Shown here: one piece after another, positions 11,715-23,350 of the stretch
Layout of the letters: each line of letters opens with the position of its first letter
Position numbering within the stretch: position 1 is the first letter of the stretch
Assembly (NCBI GenBank): GCA_936432065.2
Contig: OW386289.2
Span: forward strand, 165,353,348-165,417,347
Length of the DNA: 64,000 nucleotides
Direction: 5' to 3'
DNA from: Rutpela maculata
Lineage: Eukaryota; Arthropoda; Insecta; Coleoptera; Cerambycidae
The notes under the pieces: generated by a model
Told to the model about the DNA's origin: nothing
Database searches by the model: none
What the model saw: the letters and a program-made list of their open reading frames with translations, nothing else
Made by a program: the position numbers and the translations under genes

Positions 11715-12340
11715 TACAAAAGTTGGTGAAACTATGCTCTTTATTGATCTAAACTTTCCTGCCATAAGTTTTGTTCGAAGAGTCCTTACATTTTGAAGCA
11801 TTTGTGGAGTTATTGGACAGCATTCTTCAACAATATGACATCATAACTCATCCAGAGACTCCGGTTCTATTGAATAGATTTTGCTTTTCAAATAGCCCCA
11901 CAGGAAAAAGTCGAGTGGAATAAAACCTGATCGGCCATTCCAAGTAACGGTCATCATTTTCCATAATATCAATGAGTGGTACTGGTAGAGAAGATTTTCG
12001 AAAAATTCCAAATATCTGTCAAATTACTGCCAAGAAAAATTGATCCAACCAGTCTCCAAGAATACTGGCCTAGACATTCAATTTTTGAGGAGTTTGAGTG
12101 TGGACTTTGTGAAAGACTCTTGGATTAGCATCCGACCAATAGAATTTAAGAAAAACGTACATTCGTCAGAAAAATCGATATTAAGGATAGGATTTTGTAG
12201 AGTGAGAAGAAAATATGCGTTACAGTGCGAAGGGATGAACTGATTTGCAGGAGAGTTAATCGCAAAAGATCTCTTCAGAATGAAGTTGAATTACCCAAAA
12301 ACTTGTTTGTTTCGTTTTCAATGGCTCACTCTGTATTTAC
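11715..12340 (-). pseudogene. Fossil DD41D mariner-like transposase
   Basis: The minus strand contains FSDECTFFLNS (first catalytic Asp block) near 12165-12135. After stops and frameshifts comes FIPLDFFLWGYLKSKIYS near 11905, the block holding the third catalytic Asp. PESLDEL and a tail similar to other mariner-like C-termini follow. The middle DGAPAH block is lost. It resembles the transposase at 53.4-54.4 kb but is far more decayed, so it is an old insertion in the Apc intron. Confidence 0.8.
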
Positions 12341-12417
12341 TATATTTTCATAAAAAAATACTCATATTTAAAACGTGAGGTTAAGTTTTCTCTCTAAAAA
12401 ACCTTCTTTCTCTGCAG

Positions 12418-13487
12418 GTCCCGCTTCGAGACACAAGTCCTGGACGAGGCAATTACAAGTGTTTTGCAACAACCAGTAATAGAAACCCCTCCACCCGACA
12501 GCCCAAATCAGAGTTGTGACTCAAACAGCTGCAGTTCATCACCTGCACAAAGTCCAGCCAGGACTAAGTTGAGCATACGTCGAAATTTCATGCAGAAACG
12601 ACTTGAAAACAAAGATCGTTTTAGAACGCAAACCCTGAGCGAATCCAGCTTTTCGCCGGATATCTCGTCCGCTTCACCTCCTTTGATTAGCGGTGAGGCA
12701 GAGTTGCACCTGCATTTGCAAAAAGAAGCAGATCTAGTGTTGAGGACACTGAGAGATATCAAGACCACACAAGACGAGTTGCTCGACTGCGAGACGTTGA
12801 GCCTGGTCAGTAACGACGACGATTCTGAGCACAATTCTGGAGGTTCTGTGAACTACAGAACGTATCACAAGAGTTGGGGTTTCAGAAAAAATAACATTCC
12901 TGTTATTAACTCGGAGAACAACAATCAAAATGGTCTTGTAAATTGCCAGCCCAATTTAGCAAATGATCCAGAAAACCTACCCGACGACTTAAACACGAAT
13001 AACGTATCATTTGATAACAGTAACAGTGAAAATTCTGAAGAGGAGAACGAACAGAAGAGGATAGGGAGACCGAAGATAGTGAAACCTGGAGAGAGACGTG
13101 TGGAACCGGTGGAGGATACAGTGAATGAGGAAGAAGTAAAAGGAATTCGAGGTCGCAGAAAACCTTTGTACTCGAAGAGCAATCTCAATAACAAAATCCC
13201 ACCCAGAAGCATAAAACCTGTCAAAACGATGACTTCCAATTTGGTAAAGAATGTGACGTCCACTTTCAAATCGGGTACTGCGTTGAAGTCGGTCGTTAGT
13301 AAACAGACCAAAGCAGTTGCGCCAAAGCCACCAGCAGCGGTACAAAGCAGAACATCCAGCGGCTATGGAAGTAAGCCACTGTCTAATTCTAGTTCACCAA
13401 AAACTAGCCCTGCGAGGGTACCTTCGACCAAAAGCAGTCCTAAACATAGTCCAGCAGTTGCCAAACAAACAACAACAACCCCAAAAG
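12418..13487 (+). CDS. Apc: Apc exon E: basic region
   Basis: A 1070 bp exon (acceptor tctgcag, donor gtaagt) in perfect phase with exon D. It opens RSRFETQVLDEAITSVLQQP, then has LQKEADLVLRTLRDI and CETLSLVSNDDD. At 13075-13163 comes the pairing IVKPGE ... KGIRGRRKP. This matches the start of the vertebrate APC basic domain (LKPGE ... KGIKGGKK, from memory) and is the strongest single identifier of the gene. The rest is Ser/Pro/Lys-rich, typical of the microtubule-binding basic domain. The open frame runs past the donor to about 13576, but the intron begins at 13488. Confidence 0.95.
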
Positions 13488-14061
13488 GTAAGTTTATAAT
13501 TAAGTACGTTTGTTTAGAGATTATTAATTTAGAGATTATAAAAAAAATTACCCTGGATCCATACATAATTTTTTAGTTCTAGCTTTTAATAGTGGAGTAG
13601 AGTAAAGCTAAAAATCGAAAAAACGGTCGGGAAGGGAATTTTTTTATGAAATTTTAGACTTTAGGCGAGGTCGGGAACATACATTCGTTTAAACGATGAA
13701 AATTGGAAAACTTCGTTTTTTCCCTGTTTTAAATATCTCCGGTTATATTACAAAAATTAATAATGGAAATGTTCTCAATAAAATCTCGAACAGATCTAGA
13801 TATAAATATGTACTTAACCTCAAAAAAAAAATGAAAGAGCCAGTTTAACATAACTTTAATAATAATATATCAATTTATATAAAATTAACAACATTACATT
13901 AACACCTGACCTGAAGTCCAAAAGTTATAGTCATAATTCAGATTCCGGTAAAAAAATTCCCCTCCCCAAACATCTTTTTGAAAAATTTATTTTTACTCCA
14001 CTATAAATAATGTAAAAAAATGTGCGTCAGCATCATTTATATGTATGAATCTTTTGCTTAG
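13488..14061 (+). other. Apc intron between exons E and F
   Basis: 574 bp of AT-rich sequence with GGTCGGGAA/TTTCCC-type words and no coding or repeat assignment. Confidence 0.6.
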
Positions 14062-14449
14062 GTACCCCTCCTATGGAAAGACAAGGCACGTTTACCAAAG
14101 ACGATCCAAGCCCCAGCGGCATCCCAAAGGCCGGAAGCAAAATTCCCACACCAGCTTCGGCTACGAAAATACCCACCTTTGCCTCAAAAATAGCACGGTC
14201 GGTGGTACCTTCCAAGCTTCCGAGTACTACTACTAGTAAACCGCCAACGGCAAGGAACGGCTATGTAAAGTCTGCCAGCTCTGACAGAGCCAACAAAAAT
14301 ATGAGAGTGTATAATCGTTCAACGAGTGCAGACAGTAGGGAGCCGGTGAAGAAAATGCAAACGTCACCTTCAAGCCAAAGTTTAAAGAACGACACAAGGA
14401 TGCAGAATGGAGCAGTTAAAAGGTCGTCGATACCTAGTCCGGCGCAAAG
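14062..14449 (+). CDS. Apc: Apc exon F: S/T-x-I-P motif cluster
   Basis: A 388 bp exon, in phase on both sides (acceptor tgcttag, donor gtgagt). It starts GTPPMERQGTFTKDDPSPSG, reminiscent of RQSTFIKEAPSP in vertebrate APC. Four EB1-type motifs lie in a Lys/Ser/Pro-rich context: SGIP at 14115-14126, SKIP at 14136-14147, TKIP at 14163-14174 and SSIP at 14424-14435. SxIP motifs dock microtubule plus-end-tracking proteins on EB1, so I infer that this APC tracks microtubule ends. Confidence 0.94.
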
Positions 14450-15388
14450 GTGAGTTTAAAAGTGGCGAATTTTTTTAATATCATATTATTCCAGTGTTTT
14501 TGTCATCGTTTTCGAGTAAATTTTGTTTCAGTCATCCAAAATAAACAATGCAGAAATAGCGGAAATTTAATAGAAAATGTTTATATCGATCTACCATTTT
14601 TTTTACAACTTCCAGTCATTAACTTCTTTCTCTATATTATGCCAACTTTTCGGTGGTTTCGTTTCAACTTGGCGCCGATTGTGGGGCTAGACTTTACCTA
14701 GAAATTTTACGTATGTGCCTAAATTGAAAAATCACATCAATAGTGGAGTGCCCTTAGATTTTGACTTGGAAATCGTTGCTATCTGATGCTCTATATCGTC
14801 TATCATGTCTATAGCCACTTGAATCTGGTAAAATTTGTGGGGAAAAACAAAATTCTATAATTACAAAAAAATTAAGGCATACAAAACATCCAACATCACA
14901 GCAATTTTTCAGACTTAAATTCCCCGATATTTCTAGGTTTTCCAGGACTCAAGTCTTTTCCAGTTCTAATAAAGAGGTACTATTTAATAAAATGCTGGAA
15001 TGTATAATTCTTAGTTTTATATTTTGAGCGTAAAAATTTTCACATTCCCTAACTTTTCGCTGACATTTTTAGGCTTCGAATGCCCTAATTTTTCCAGGTT
15101 TCCCAGGTCGCTATGAATCCTGTAAAAAATTGCCGGTGAAAAAAAATAATAGAAGACTTCATTTATGATTATAGAAAGCCATTCAATTTTCTTATAACTT
15201 AATTTTTTCATCTAAATGCACTCCACTGCGAAATTGACAGTAACTCATTTATGATTTTCATGTGATATTTCAAATGACACAAAGTCGCACAACGAATTAA
15301 AAAAAAAATAGAACTGTTTTGTACATTGCACTGTACTTTTATTGGTGGACGTTTTGATTCCATAATTTTCAAAATGGTTTTTCCGCAG
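14450..15388 (+). other. Apc intron before last exon; degenerate CCAGG-type repeat
   Basis: AT-rich. At about 14905-15120 it has repeated words of the AGGTTTTCCAGG / TTTTTCCAGGTTTCCCAGG type, resembling the TTTTCCCGG repeats at 40.7 and 41.5 kb. This is probably a decayed DNA element. No coding sequence recognised. Confidence 0.5.
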
Positions 15389-15740
15389 GTCCAACAGCAA
15401 CACCAGCCTAAACTCGAACGGCAGCAGCACCACCAAAAAACAAGTGACGAGCAAAATAGCGAGCCTTTGGAAAAAAATCGAAGATAGTAAAAAGCAACCC
15501 CCCAAAAAAGACACTAGGGTGTGGATTCAGCCTGAATCCGAACCCGACCAACCGAGATTGATCAGAAGTAACACGTTCGATAACAAAGACGGAGTTATTT
15601 TAAGAAGTAAAGCTCCAGAAGATGGAGACCCTACGAAACGCGTTTCTAGGTTAGGTTCTTTTATAATAATGGATGAAAGTGAGGATGAAATTAGGTTGCA
15701 GCAGGCGATAAGTGCGGCGGCAACGACGAATGGTGTTTGA
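15389..15740 (+). CDS. Apc: Apc C-terminal exon G
   Basis: A 352 bp terminal coding exon (acceptor ttccgcag) ending in TGA at 15738-15740. It encodes SKIASLWKKIEDSKK, then DTRVWIQPESEPDQPRLIRS and SNTF. This matches APC C-terminal features (WKKIE and D[T/V]WVRI blocks). It ends QQAISAAATTNGV, with no vertebrate-type PDZ-binding TSV tail. Summed over the visible exons, the coding sequence is 4405 nt. Confidence 0.95.
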
Positions 15741-17039
15741 TTTAATTTATAAATAGACTTTACTTAGTTAGGGCATTTAATTTTTTTGCATGTTTTTATA
15801 TCCTATACCTATACTCAATGATCACTATTTTGTTTTTCATTACGTGAATCTTACCAGAGGGGGAAAACTTGTAGTTTTTTGTTTCTGTTTAATGATTGAT
15901 GTAATTTTGTTCAATGTGTTGTGGTTGATTGTATTTTTTTAAGGAAGATGTTCTCTTGTAAGAAAGCAATTTGTTTTTGTCAAACTTTTGATACATCAAC
16001 TTTCGTGTTTGTATTCAAAATGTTCCGCAGTAAACAGTTTGTTTTCTTATTTATTTTACTAATTGCTTCTAGCGATGTTTAATGTTTTAAGCCATAAAGA
16101 TATATTTCTAGTCCATTTTTGTTGTTGTATGAGCATTTAATTATGTAAAGACTGTATATTTATTTAAATAGTATTTACGTTCCGTGATATTATATTAGTT
16201 ATCTAGGGAAGTATGTGTATATATCATGATTAGGAAGTTAGGTTATAAAGTCACAACGTAGTTTTATAATATTTGTATATCTATAAGTTACTTAATCGAA
16301 CGATCTTGTGGTGAATGATGGACAGTACCGGTACTGCTAGAATTTTTTTAAAACTTGTAGTTTTAGTTGTATTCTGTTTGGTCATTGTCCCCAAGATTAT
16401 GTATTCGTTTCTGTGAATATATTGCTTTAATGTTTCGTTCCTGATGTCTTTCCTCTTACCTTACCTTTCAATTACTTTACAAGATGCAGCGAAAACATTA
16501 GAATTGAATAGCGTGGATTTTTTCCAAAGAGTTCATCTTAAATCGTTAATTTGAAAATGAAGATCTAAGGACCCATATAGCTGCTTCATGTGAAACAATA
16601 CACAATACTTCAATTTTTGTGTCCATCATCACTGAGAACAAATGTGGTGGGGCCCTGTATCACGGCTCGAGAGGACCATTTTCTCCAATTTTATTCCTCT
16701 TCCGTTGTCCTTATAACATTTTCGAGTGTTTTGCGCTAGAGTTTCAATATTTCGGATTTTCCACATAATATAAGAAATAGAGCCAAGAGTTAGTAAATTT
16801 TGACAAGTCTTGGCCATCAGCCCTCAAAGAAGAAACAACTGCAGCTCACTGGGCTAAAATTATCCCTATTTGAAATTTTGTATAGAAGTAGGTTGGTGGT
16901 AGAAAACTGTAAAAAAGTTTCCCAGACTACCGTGGTTGCAACATAAAACGAAATGCCGTCAAACTCCAAAAAATTTTTTGGAAATAAATTAAGCAAAATA
17001 CAAAATTGAAGCGCATAAAATTCTACAAAAGATTTCGTA
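15741..17039 (+). other. Apc 3' UTR and intergenic sequence
   Basis: AT-rich with long T tracts, as expected of a 3' UTR. I see no convincing AATAAA close to the stop. The first clear one (about 16983) may not be used, so the transcript end is undetermined. Confidence 0.5.
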
Positions 17040-17330
17040 CATGATAGATACATAATACTTTATTCATCACATAGAGTTTACACAAAAGTATAACTTATCG
17101 GACTAGTCACAGAAATATATCAAAAAAATAAAATAAATACAATTACAATGAGCATGATACAAAAATATACAAAATATAAAACAATATACAGAACACTAAT
17201 CCCTAGAGTGTAAATATTCATCTATCGAGTAAAAAGCATTCCGAATTAAATACACGTAAAATAAAAACCAAGCCTCGAGAACTTTTTTTATATGAAATAT
17301 GACAGATTATTTCATCCTAGCTCAAAACAC
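17040..17330 (-). mobile_element. 5'-truncated non-LTR retrotransposon 3' end
   Basis: The reverse complement carries the same 3' tail as the element at 18.9-20.2 kb (GACTAGTCCGATAA ... TGTGATGAATAAAG). It is preceded by a decayed reading similar to the FYSVDEFL C-terminus. It is oriented opposite to that copy and shows typical 5' truncation. Confidence 0.75.
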
Positions 17331-18879
17331 CTGGGCCATAATGGCTTTTGCAAATTGGAACAATTCAGTAACCACTGGGACCAAACTATATGAGTTGATA
17401 GGCAACAGGTGAGTATCGTTTAGTGACAATATAGTAGAGATGGAAATTTTCCCAAAAATGGATTTTTCCTGGGAGGGTTAAAACCTTTGACTTAGAAGAA
17501 ATAGACTCCAAGACAATTCATTTCCTTGGGGCCAGAATAGTTACAACGTTCTGCTCCAAGATTGGTAGACTAACCAACCTTGGTTCCGCTCTCTCTCCTT
17601 CTCCTTTCATACTTAGCAGTAATATAAAGCCATCTCTCTTTGGGATTATGAGCAACTGTCTTTTTCTATTTCGTTCTCACTTCAATTAAACTGTCTTTGT
17701 TTAGCACTGGCATTAGACATGATCAAATGTCTGATGTTTGTTGTCAAAGCTTTTTTTGTCCTAACCTCTAAACATTTGGACACCGACTTCGTTAAAGGAA
17801 GATATAATTTTAGAGAAAATAAAAAGAAAAATGTAATGTTCCTGCACAATTGGAGAAAGACATAAATTCACCGATGTATTTTAGTCAAGCCAGTGAAAGG
17901 TCACGCCTGCAGCCAAGGGGTGTTTAACACTTTCTAGGAAAAATTTGTGCATCCTCGCCACCAACAGCGGAAAGGAAAAAGTTAGTACCTAGTACTGTTC
18001 CAAGAAATATATAAACGACGGATGGCCGATATGAGAAAACATAACCTCTTGGTTACAGTCATAACTTTTGCTTGCAACACTGTAGTGTGCAAATCCACCC
18101 GTCTGAACGTTGATTCAAATAAATCACATTCGAAGAACGGACATGTACCGCCATTAAAGAATAGCAGATTTCATCCTGCTGGCACTAGAGAAGGAACGTG
18201 CACAAGAAATAGGCATGGATGCCTTTTTCAGAAAATTTAATGACAAACGTTACGGATGATTGAAACTTATTTTTTGTTTTATCTACTCGAGTTTTTTAAA
18301 TAGGTGTTTGCAACCTTGTTAATTGATTTTTCCTTTATGTACTTAATCAAAATATAATTTTTTATTCTTTAATATTTTTAACATTAAAAACTAATAGAGT
18401 TTGTGAAATTTATAGGCCTCCCCTGAAATCCCATGGGCATCCCCTACAATTTCTTTCCATTTACAGGCCTATTTTTTTTTATAGGAAAGGTTCACCCATT
18501 CCAATGTGCGAAAAATAATAATCCTTTATTGGTCATATATATATACAAAAATTATGCTTTGACACGTCAAAAGATATAGTAAAAAATAAATAAAATTTGG
18601 TTGTCTTTTTCCTATGGAGTTGGTTGTATCAAAATTTGGGGTTGTGTTGATGGTCCAGCTTCTTGACATAACTGATGTTTCTCGATAAAATCATATTTTT
18701 TTAAACACGCTGAAATTATAGGTTATGTTTACACATGCCATATAACTCGAATACTTACTTATGGAATGACAAGTTAGAACTATTTTTGGGTGTTGCACCG
18801 CAAACACAACACTTAACCATCTCAAAATGTTATAACAATATATATTAACTAAATTCTAATTCTAAATTCTAAACTAAAA

Positions 18880-20215
18880 AATGGAAAAACAATAGAATCC
18901 ACTGAAAGTATCAAATTTTTGGGAATAACAATAGACCAAAAACTCACCTGGGAAGATCATATAAATACAATCTGTTCAAAATTAAGTAGCATATGTTATA
19001 TAAGAATGCTGAGAGATACGGTCACAATTGACACATTAAAACTGCTTTATTACGGTCTTGTACAGTCTGTGTTACAATATGGACTGATATTCTGGGGCTC
19101 TTCCCCTTACCTCAATAAGATATTCATAGTACAAAAGAAAATCTTGAGATGTATGAATAATGCTCACCCACTTTCTCATTGTAAGCCAATGTTTAAATCA
19201 TATAATATTCTCACGTTACCAAGTCTCTACCTTTATCAGTTGATAATGTATGTGAAGGAGAACGAAACATCCTTCTTAACCCTTTCGCTGCGCAGAGCGG
19301 TTTCACGTAATTCTCGTGTAGTGCGCAATAAATTGACCGCTTGCGAGTATACGCGCTTGGAGCACGCAGATCCGATATTACGTTACTATTTGATTTGGTT
19401 TATTGTATGCATGGTCTATTATTATATATAAAATTGAAAGAAAAACAAAAACCAAGTGCTCTAGTTTCAATAATAATAATTTATTTTTAGAAAATGGTTA
19501 AAAACAGTACAAGTAAACATAAACATAAAAACAAAACAACATTCTTATCAAAAATATTAAGGTACAACAGAAACTTGTGTGAGTATATAAAAATGTATTA
19601 ATAGAACATATACGCGTGTTAAATCGCTTTGAGCAGTCTGAACCAATTTAAAAACGACAGGCGAGTTAACACGCTTGGAGCACAGTGGGCCCATTTATTT
19701 TTCGCGCGTATACACGCTTTGAGCAGTGAAAGGGTTAAAGAATAGTGACACGCACTCATATTGTACTCGAAATATGGAAAATATACATCAGCCATATTCT
19801 AGACTCTCAATAAGCCAATGTAATCCAAGTTATATAGAGGTTATATGTTACAACAGGATAAAAAGTATCTTAGACTTTGATAATGTAAATTTATTTAAAA
19901 AAGAATTACACGCTTTTCTAGTAAATGAGTCATTCTATTCTGTGGATGAATTCCTTAAACAAAATTTTTCTAAAGAAAAATAATATATTTTTGTATGTAA
20001 TTTATTTATTCACGTTTTTATGTATTTTATTAAATCACATCTTATGTATTTTACCATATCTTTTATCTTGTATGTCTTGAATTTCAATTTTAAATTTAAT
20101 GTATATTCTGTTAGTGATTTGTCTTTTAGTTTTAAGCTTTTGTTTGACTAGTCCGATAATTGATGCTGTACATTGTATCAATTTTGTGATGAATAAAGAT
20201 TTCTGATTTCTGATT
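18880..20215 (+). pseudogene. Non-LTR retrotransposon RT C-terminus, interrupted
   Basis: Encodes the C-terminal part of a jockey/CR1-type reverse transcriptase: KFLGITIDQKLTWEDHI, then SVLQYGLIFWGSS and a tail with HSYCTRN ... FYSVDEFL. It is 5'-truncated before the catalytic YADD. The frame is broken at 19279 by a 455 bp MITE and resumes in the same frame after it. The 3' end (TGATGAATAAAGATTTCTG, then short TTTCTGA repeats) lies near 20215. Confidence 0.9.
19280..19734. mobile_element. piggyBac-like MITE with TTAA duplication
   Basis: Flanked by TTAA at 19276-19279 and 19735-19738. The inverted ends are CCCTTTCGCTGCGCAGAGCG and CCCTTTCACTGCTCAAAGCG, 17 of 20 identical. TTAA duplication plus CCCTTT ends is the piggyBac signature. 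At 455 bp with no transposase it is non-autonomous. Internally it has subterminal repeats of GAGTATACGCGCTTGGAGCA type. Confidence 0.9.
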
Positions 20216-20505
20216 CAAAGCAAACACGCCACAGCTAAACTAAATAATTGTTCGTTGTCTGTACTGTTGACAGCGACTAGTCAGTTCTCTGACCAGATGC
20301 CCGAACTTAACAAACGCTGACTCCCAGTGGCGGATACATCAGCACGTAAGTCAGAGCACATTCCAGCTGAAGATAATCCCAAAGAGAGATAGAAAATACG
20401 GTTTATAGTGTATATGGAGGCAACAGAGCTAATAAGGCATGTGTAAACTGTGGAGACAGGTATTTAAGTAAACGTATAAGGGATCTTGGGGTCTATGGTT
20501 AAAAC

Positions 20506-21563
20506 CAGAGATGGGTAAACTCCTGGAGTTTTGATTACTCCGAAAGTTTCCAAGAAGCTTTCCTGGAAACTTTCCATTGGGAATATTCAAAGTCTACTTT
20601 ATGGTGAAATCTGATTCGTAATGATCTAAGCTTCATTTTGATACCAAATAAGTGCATATAAATATATTATTTACATTACTTTTACAGACTTTTACCAAAT
20701 AACTGATATTATATGACATCCGCTATATGTACCCAGTGCTATATGAAGAATATGGAGCAATTGGGTGGTTACCCAGTAATTTGTTTTGTTTGAATTATTA
20801 AATAATTAAATATAAATAAAATAATTTATAGAATATGATATGTGGATTATAAAATAAAAAATTTATGTAAATAATGTCATATGTAAGTCGTAACTCCTAT
20901 TTTGTGCAGAAACGGAAATATAGAAGACAAGACAGAAATAACATCTAAATCACATATTATTTAATTAAAATAACACTAAATGTATTAAATTAAATAATAT
21001 CTTATAATTTGTAAAAAAAAATAAAAATATATTTCTTTTTAATCATTTTCGTTTTTAATGTAACAGAAAAAAATGTTAGATATTATTCATCGGGAAGCGA
21101 TAGTGCGGGTATACAAATAAACGTAACTTATCATATGTCTGTCAACTCATCCTTGATCATAGCCAATAGCACGAAATTAGAGAAATTCTGTGCCAATGCC
21201 AATAGTAATAATCCGAGCGGTGACCATATGAAACCCTACGTCATCAAACATCCGATTAATTTTTGATAATTTCGAAAAAATATGAACAAATTAAAACTGG
21301 ATTTCTGGAGTTTGAGGTTATGTTAGATCATCGTGGCGGCTATTTCAAATTTATGAGTAAATATGTGTAAATAACAACTGTAAATATTCATGAAAAATTT
21401 GGAAACTTTCCCGGAGTTTTGGAAACTTTCCCGGAATTTTGGAAACTTTCGGAATATTCAAATATTTTAAAGGAAACTTTCATTTTTATCAAAACTCCGT
21501 TCCGGAAACTTCCGAAATTTTCCTGGAAACTTTCCAATGGAAAGTTTCCTTGACCCATCTCTG
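20506..21563. mobile_element. hAT-type non-autonomous element with perfect 8 bp TSD
   Basis: The inverted ends CAGAGATGGGT are flanked by identical 8 bp duplications GTTAAAAC (20498-20505 and 21564-21571). The right half has several copies of the word GGAAACTTTCC/GGAAAGTTTCC. It is 1058 bp with no transposase. Fragments of the same family occur at 24.1, 25.3, 26.6 and 45.7 kb. Confidence 0.88.
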
Positions 21564-21838
21564 GTTAAAACCCATTTTTGAATCTGCCGCCAGTTCTAAC
21601 TAAACTAACAACAATTATTCCTTTCAGTATTTTTTAATTACAATTCGTTAGCATTATTAGCACTATTAGTATTAGGTATCTGGAGAAAATTGACACCCGC
21701 AACAAATGATGAAATAACGAAATTTTGAGGATTGAGACTAAAAGATATGTTAGAATTGGTGGCAAATTCAAAAATGGGTTTTAATCCTCCCAGGAAAAAA
21801 CCCATTTTTGTGAAAATTGCCATCTCTACAACATAGCG

Positions 21839-22407
21839 TTGATTGGATGACCATTACGTCCAATTACCAAATGGTTCTTTACAGAATTTTAAAGTAATTT
21901 TCAATTCCACCATTATCGGATCTGAGTGATCTAAGCATTCAAAGAAAATAATTTCCCAGAAAGTGTGTTTGAAATAAGCGAGTGACTAACATTCTCTTTC
22001 GTCTTAATGATGCTCCCGGAGTGGATGGAAGCCTTTGGTGGGACACCTACCATGAAATAGTTCCCACAAACACTGTAATGTAGTTAATCGCAAAAAATAA
22101 ATATATATCTTAGAGAACGATGTACTAGGTAAACACATTGTGTTCACCAACTTAACAAAATGACAAGCAAAGTTTTGTTCGGCCAGTCTTATCTTTTGGG
22201 TACAGTTAGCCTTCAAATAGATGGTTCTGATTTTTCAAGACAATAATGTTTTTCTGAAATCAATCGGCAATGTCTACATTTTTGGCACGATTTCAGATCG
22301 AAAAATGCACAATTCCAGTATTTTAGTCTGTTGCTAAGAAACTATCAGAAAACAAGACTGGAAAAGATCCGTTGCCAAGCAACGATCAACAATATTGATT
22401 GTGATTT
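21839..22407. other. Intergenic, nothing recognised
   Basis: AT-rich intergenic sequence with only short non-conserved open frames. Confidence 0.4.
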
Positions 22408-22550
22408 TAGAAAAAATAGTAGGTGTACTTCAGTGTGAAAGCACATTCCTGGACTTTGATGCTTGTTGGCCTCGGCCAACAATTTGCATCGTCATCTGGG
22501 AATGTATTGCTTTCACACCTAAATACACAATATACTATTTTAGCAGATCC
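22408..22550. repeat. Imperfect inverted repeat centred on GTTGGCCTCGGCCAAC
   Basis: Arms of about 65 bp pair as AGTGTGAAAGC ... GTTGGCC / GGCCAAC ... GCTTTCACACC, with a hyphenated GC-rich centre at about 22468-22483. Flanking A/T-rich sequence also pairs. It looks like a small foldback MITE or a hairpin. No target duplication was found. Confidence 0.65.
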
Positions 22551-22839
22551 AGACTTCAAATATACGGCACGAAAGAAAGTGGCCTTGCAAGAGACAAACA
22601 AGACAAATAAACAACTGTTTCTTCTATAAAAATACAACAGCGTGGCACGACACATCTGCTCCGTGTAACGGTCATTTTTATCTCTAGTCATAAAATCCTT
22701 AAATTACATTATTTTATATTTTTCGTGCATATTTTGTTACCCTTTAAAAAATAAATTACCGCCGCTACTGTCGGATATTTGTTAATCTTATTTTGACCAC
22801 TATGTGAGGATGATGTCATGCAATAGCGTGACGTCTACT

Positions 22840-23060
22840 TCCATATAAGGTAGCATTTTGAAAACTAGACAAATGTTACGCTACGTCATAATGTTGCTCC
22901 CCACCCACCCGTATAAATATCGAGAAAAGCGTCGGGTATACTACTTCCACGGCCGCTTTAAGCGAGCCCACAGTCATTACCTTTACAACTGAATTTGAGG
23001 AACTAAAGTAATAGTTTAGGTGTTAGCATGGTTTAGTCTTACTAAATCTTGAATATACTA
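22840..23060 (+). promoter_or_regulatory. Promoter-like segment (CRE-like and TATA words)
   Basis: Contains TGACGTC at about 22871, CTACGTCATAA near 22884, GTATAAATA at 22912-22920, and a GC-richer stretch after it (CACGGCCGC). The spacing resembles a polymerase II core promoter. No gene follows, so it may be a relic LTR promoter or the 5' end of a lost gene or element. Confidence 0.3.
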
Positions 23061-23084
23061 TCTTTATTGTCTTGTGTTAGACAT

Positions 23085-23350
23085 ACTAGGTACTTAATTT
23101 TTTTTTTTTTAATTAAAGGTAAAGAGCCCACCTTTCGATTAAAAGTGGTCTGAAATGGGCCAGGCTATTTTTTTTTTTTTTTGTTAATATATTACTTGAG
23201 AAATTACTCTCCAGCAGCGAAAACGTTGTCGTCTGTTTTGCGGCTAACTTCCATGTTAGATGTGCTAGGGACTTAATTTTTTCTTAAACTAAAAATAGAT
23301 GTCCTTTTGATTAAAATCAGTCCGAATAGGGCCAGGTTACTATTATTTTT
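23085..23350. repeat. Diverged tandem duplication, unit about 190 bp
   Basis: Two copies share ACTTAATTTTTT, GATTAAAA and GGGCCAGG in the same order (first copy about 23085-23190, second 23260-23350). They are direct, not inverted. No coding sequence. Confidence 0.6.

Larger units (their letters stand above)
17435..21830. mobile_element. Large hAT-like element with nested insertions
   Basis: The left end TAGAGATGGAAATTTTC and right end (reverse complement) TAGAGATGGCAATTTTC continue as inverted repeats for about 50 bp (TTTTTCCTGGGAGG-TTAAAACC). The flanks CAATATAG (17427-17434) and CAACATAG (21831-21838) form a 7/8 target duplication, the 8 bp size expected for hAT. I recognised no transposase. 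Inside are an RT pseudogene, a TTAA MITE and a second hAT MITE. The pairing of the two ends could alternatively reflect two solo copies. Confidence 0.6.
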
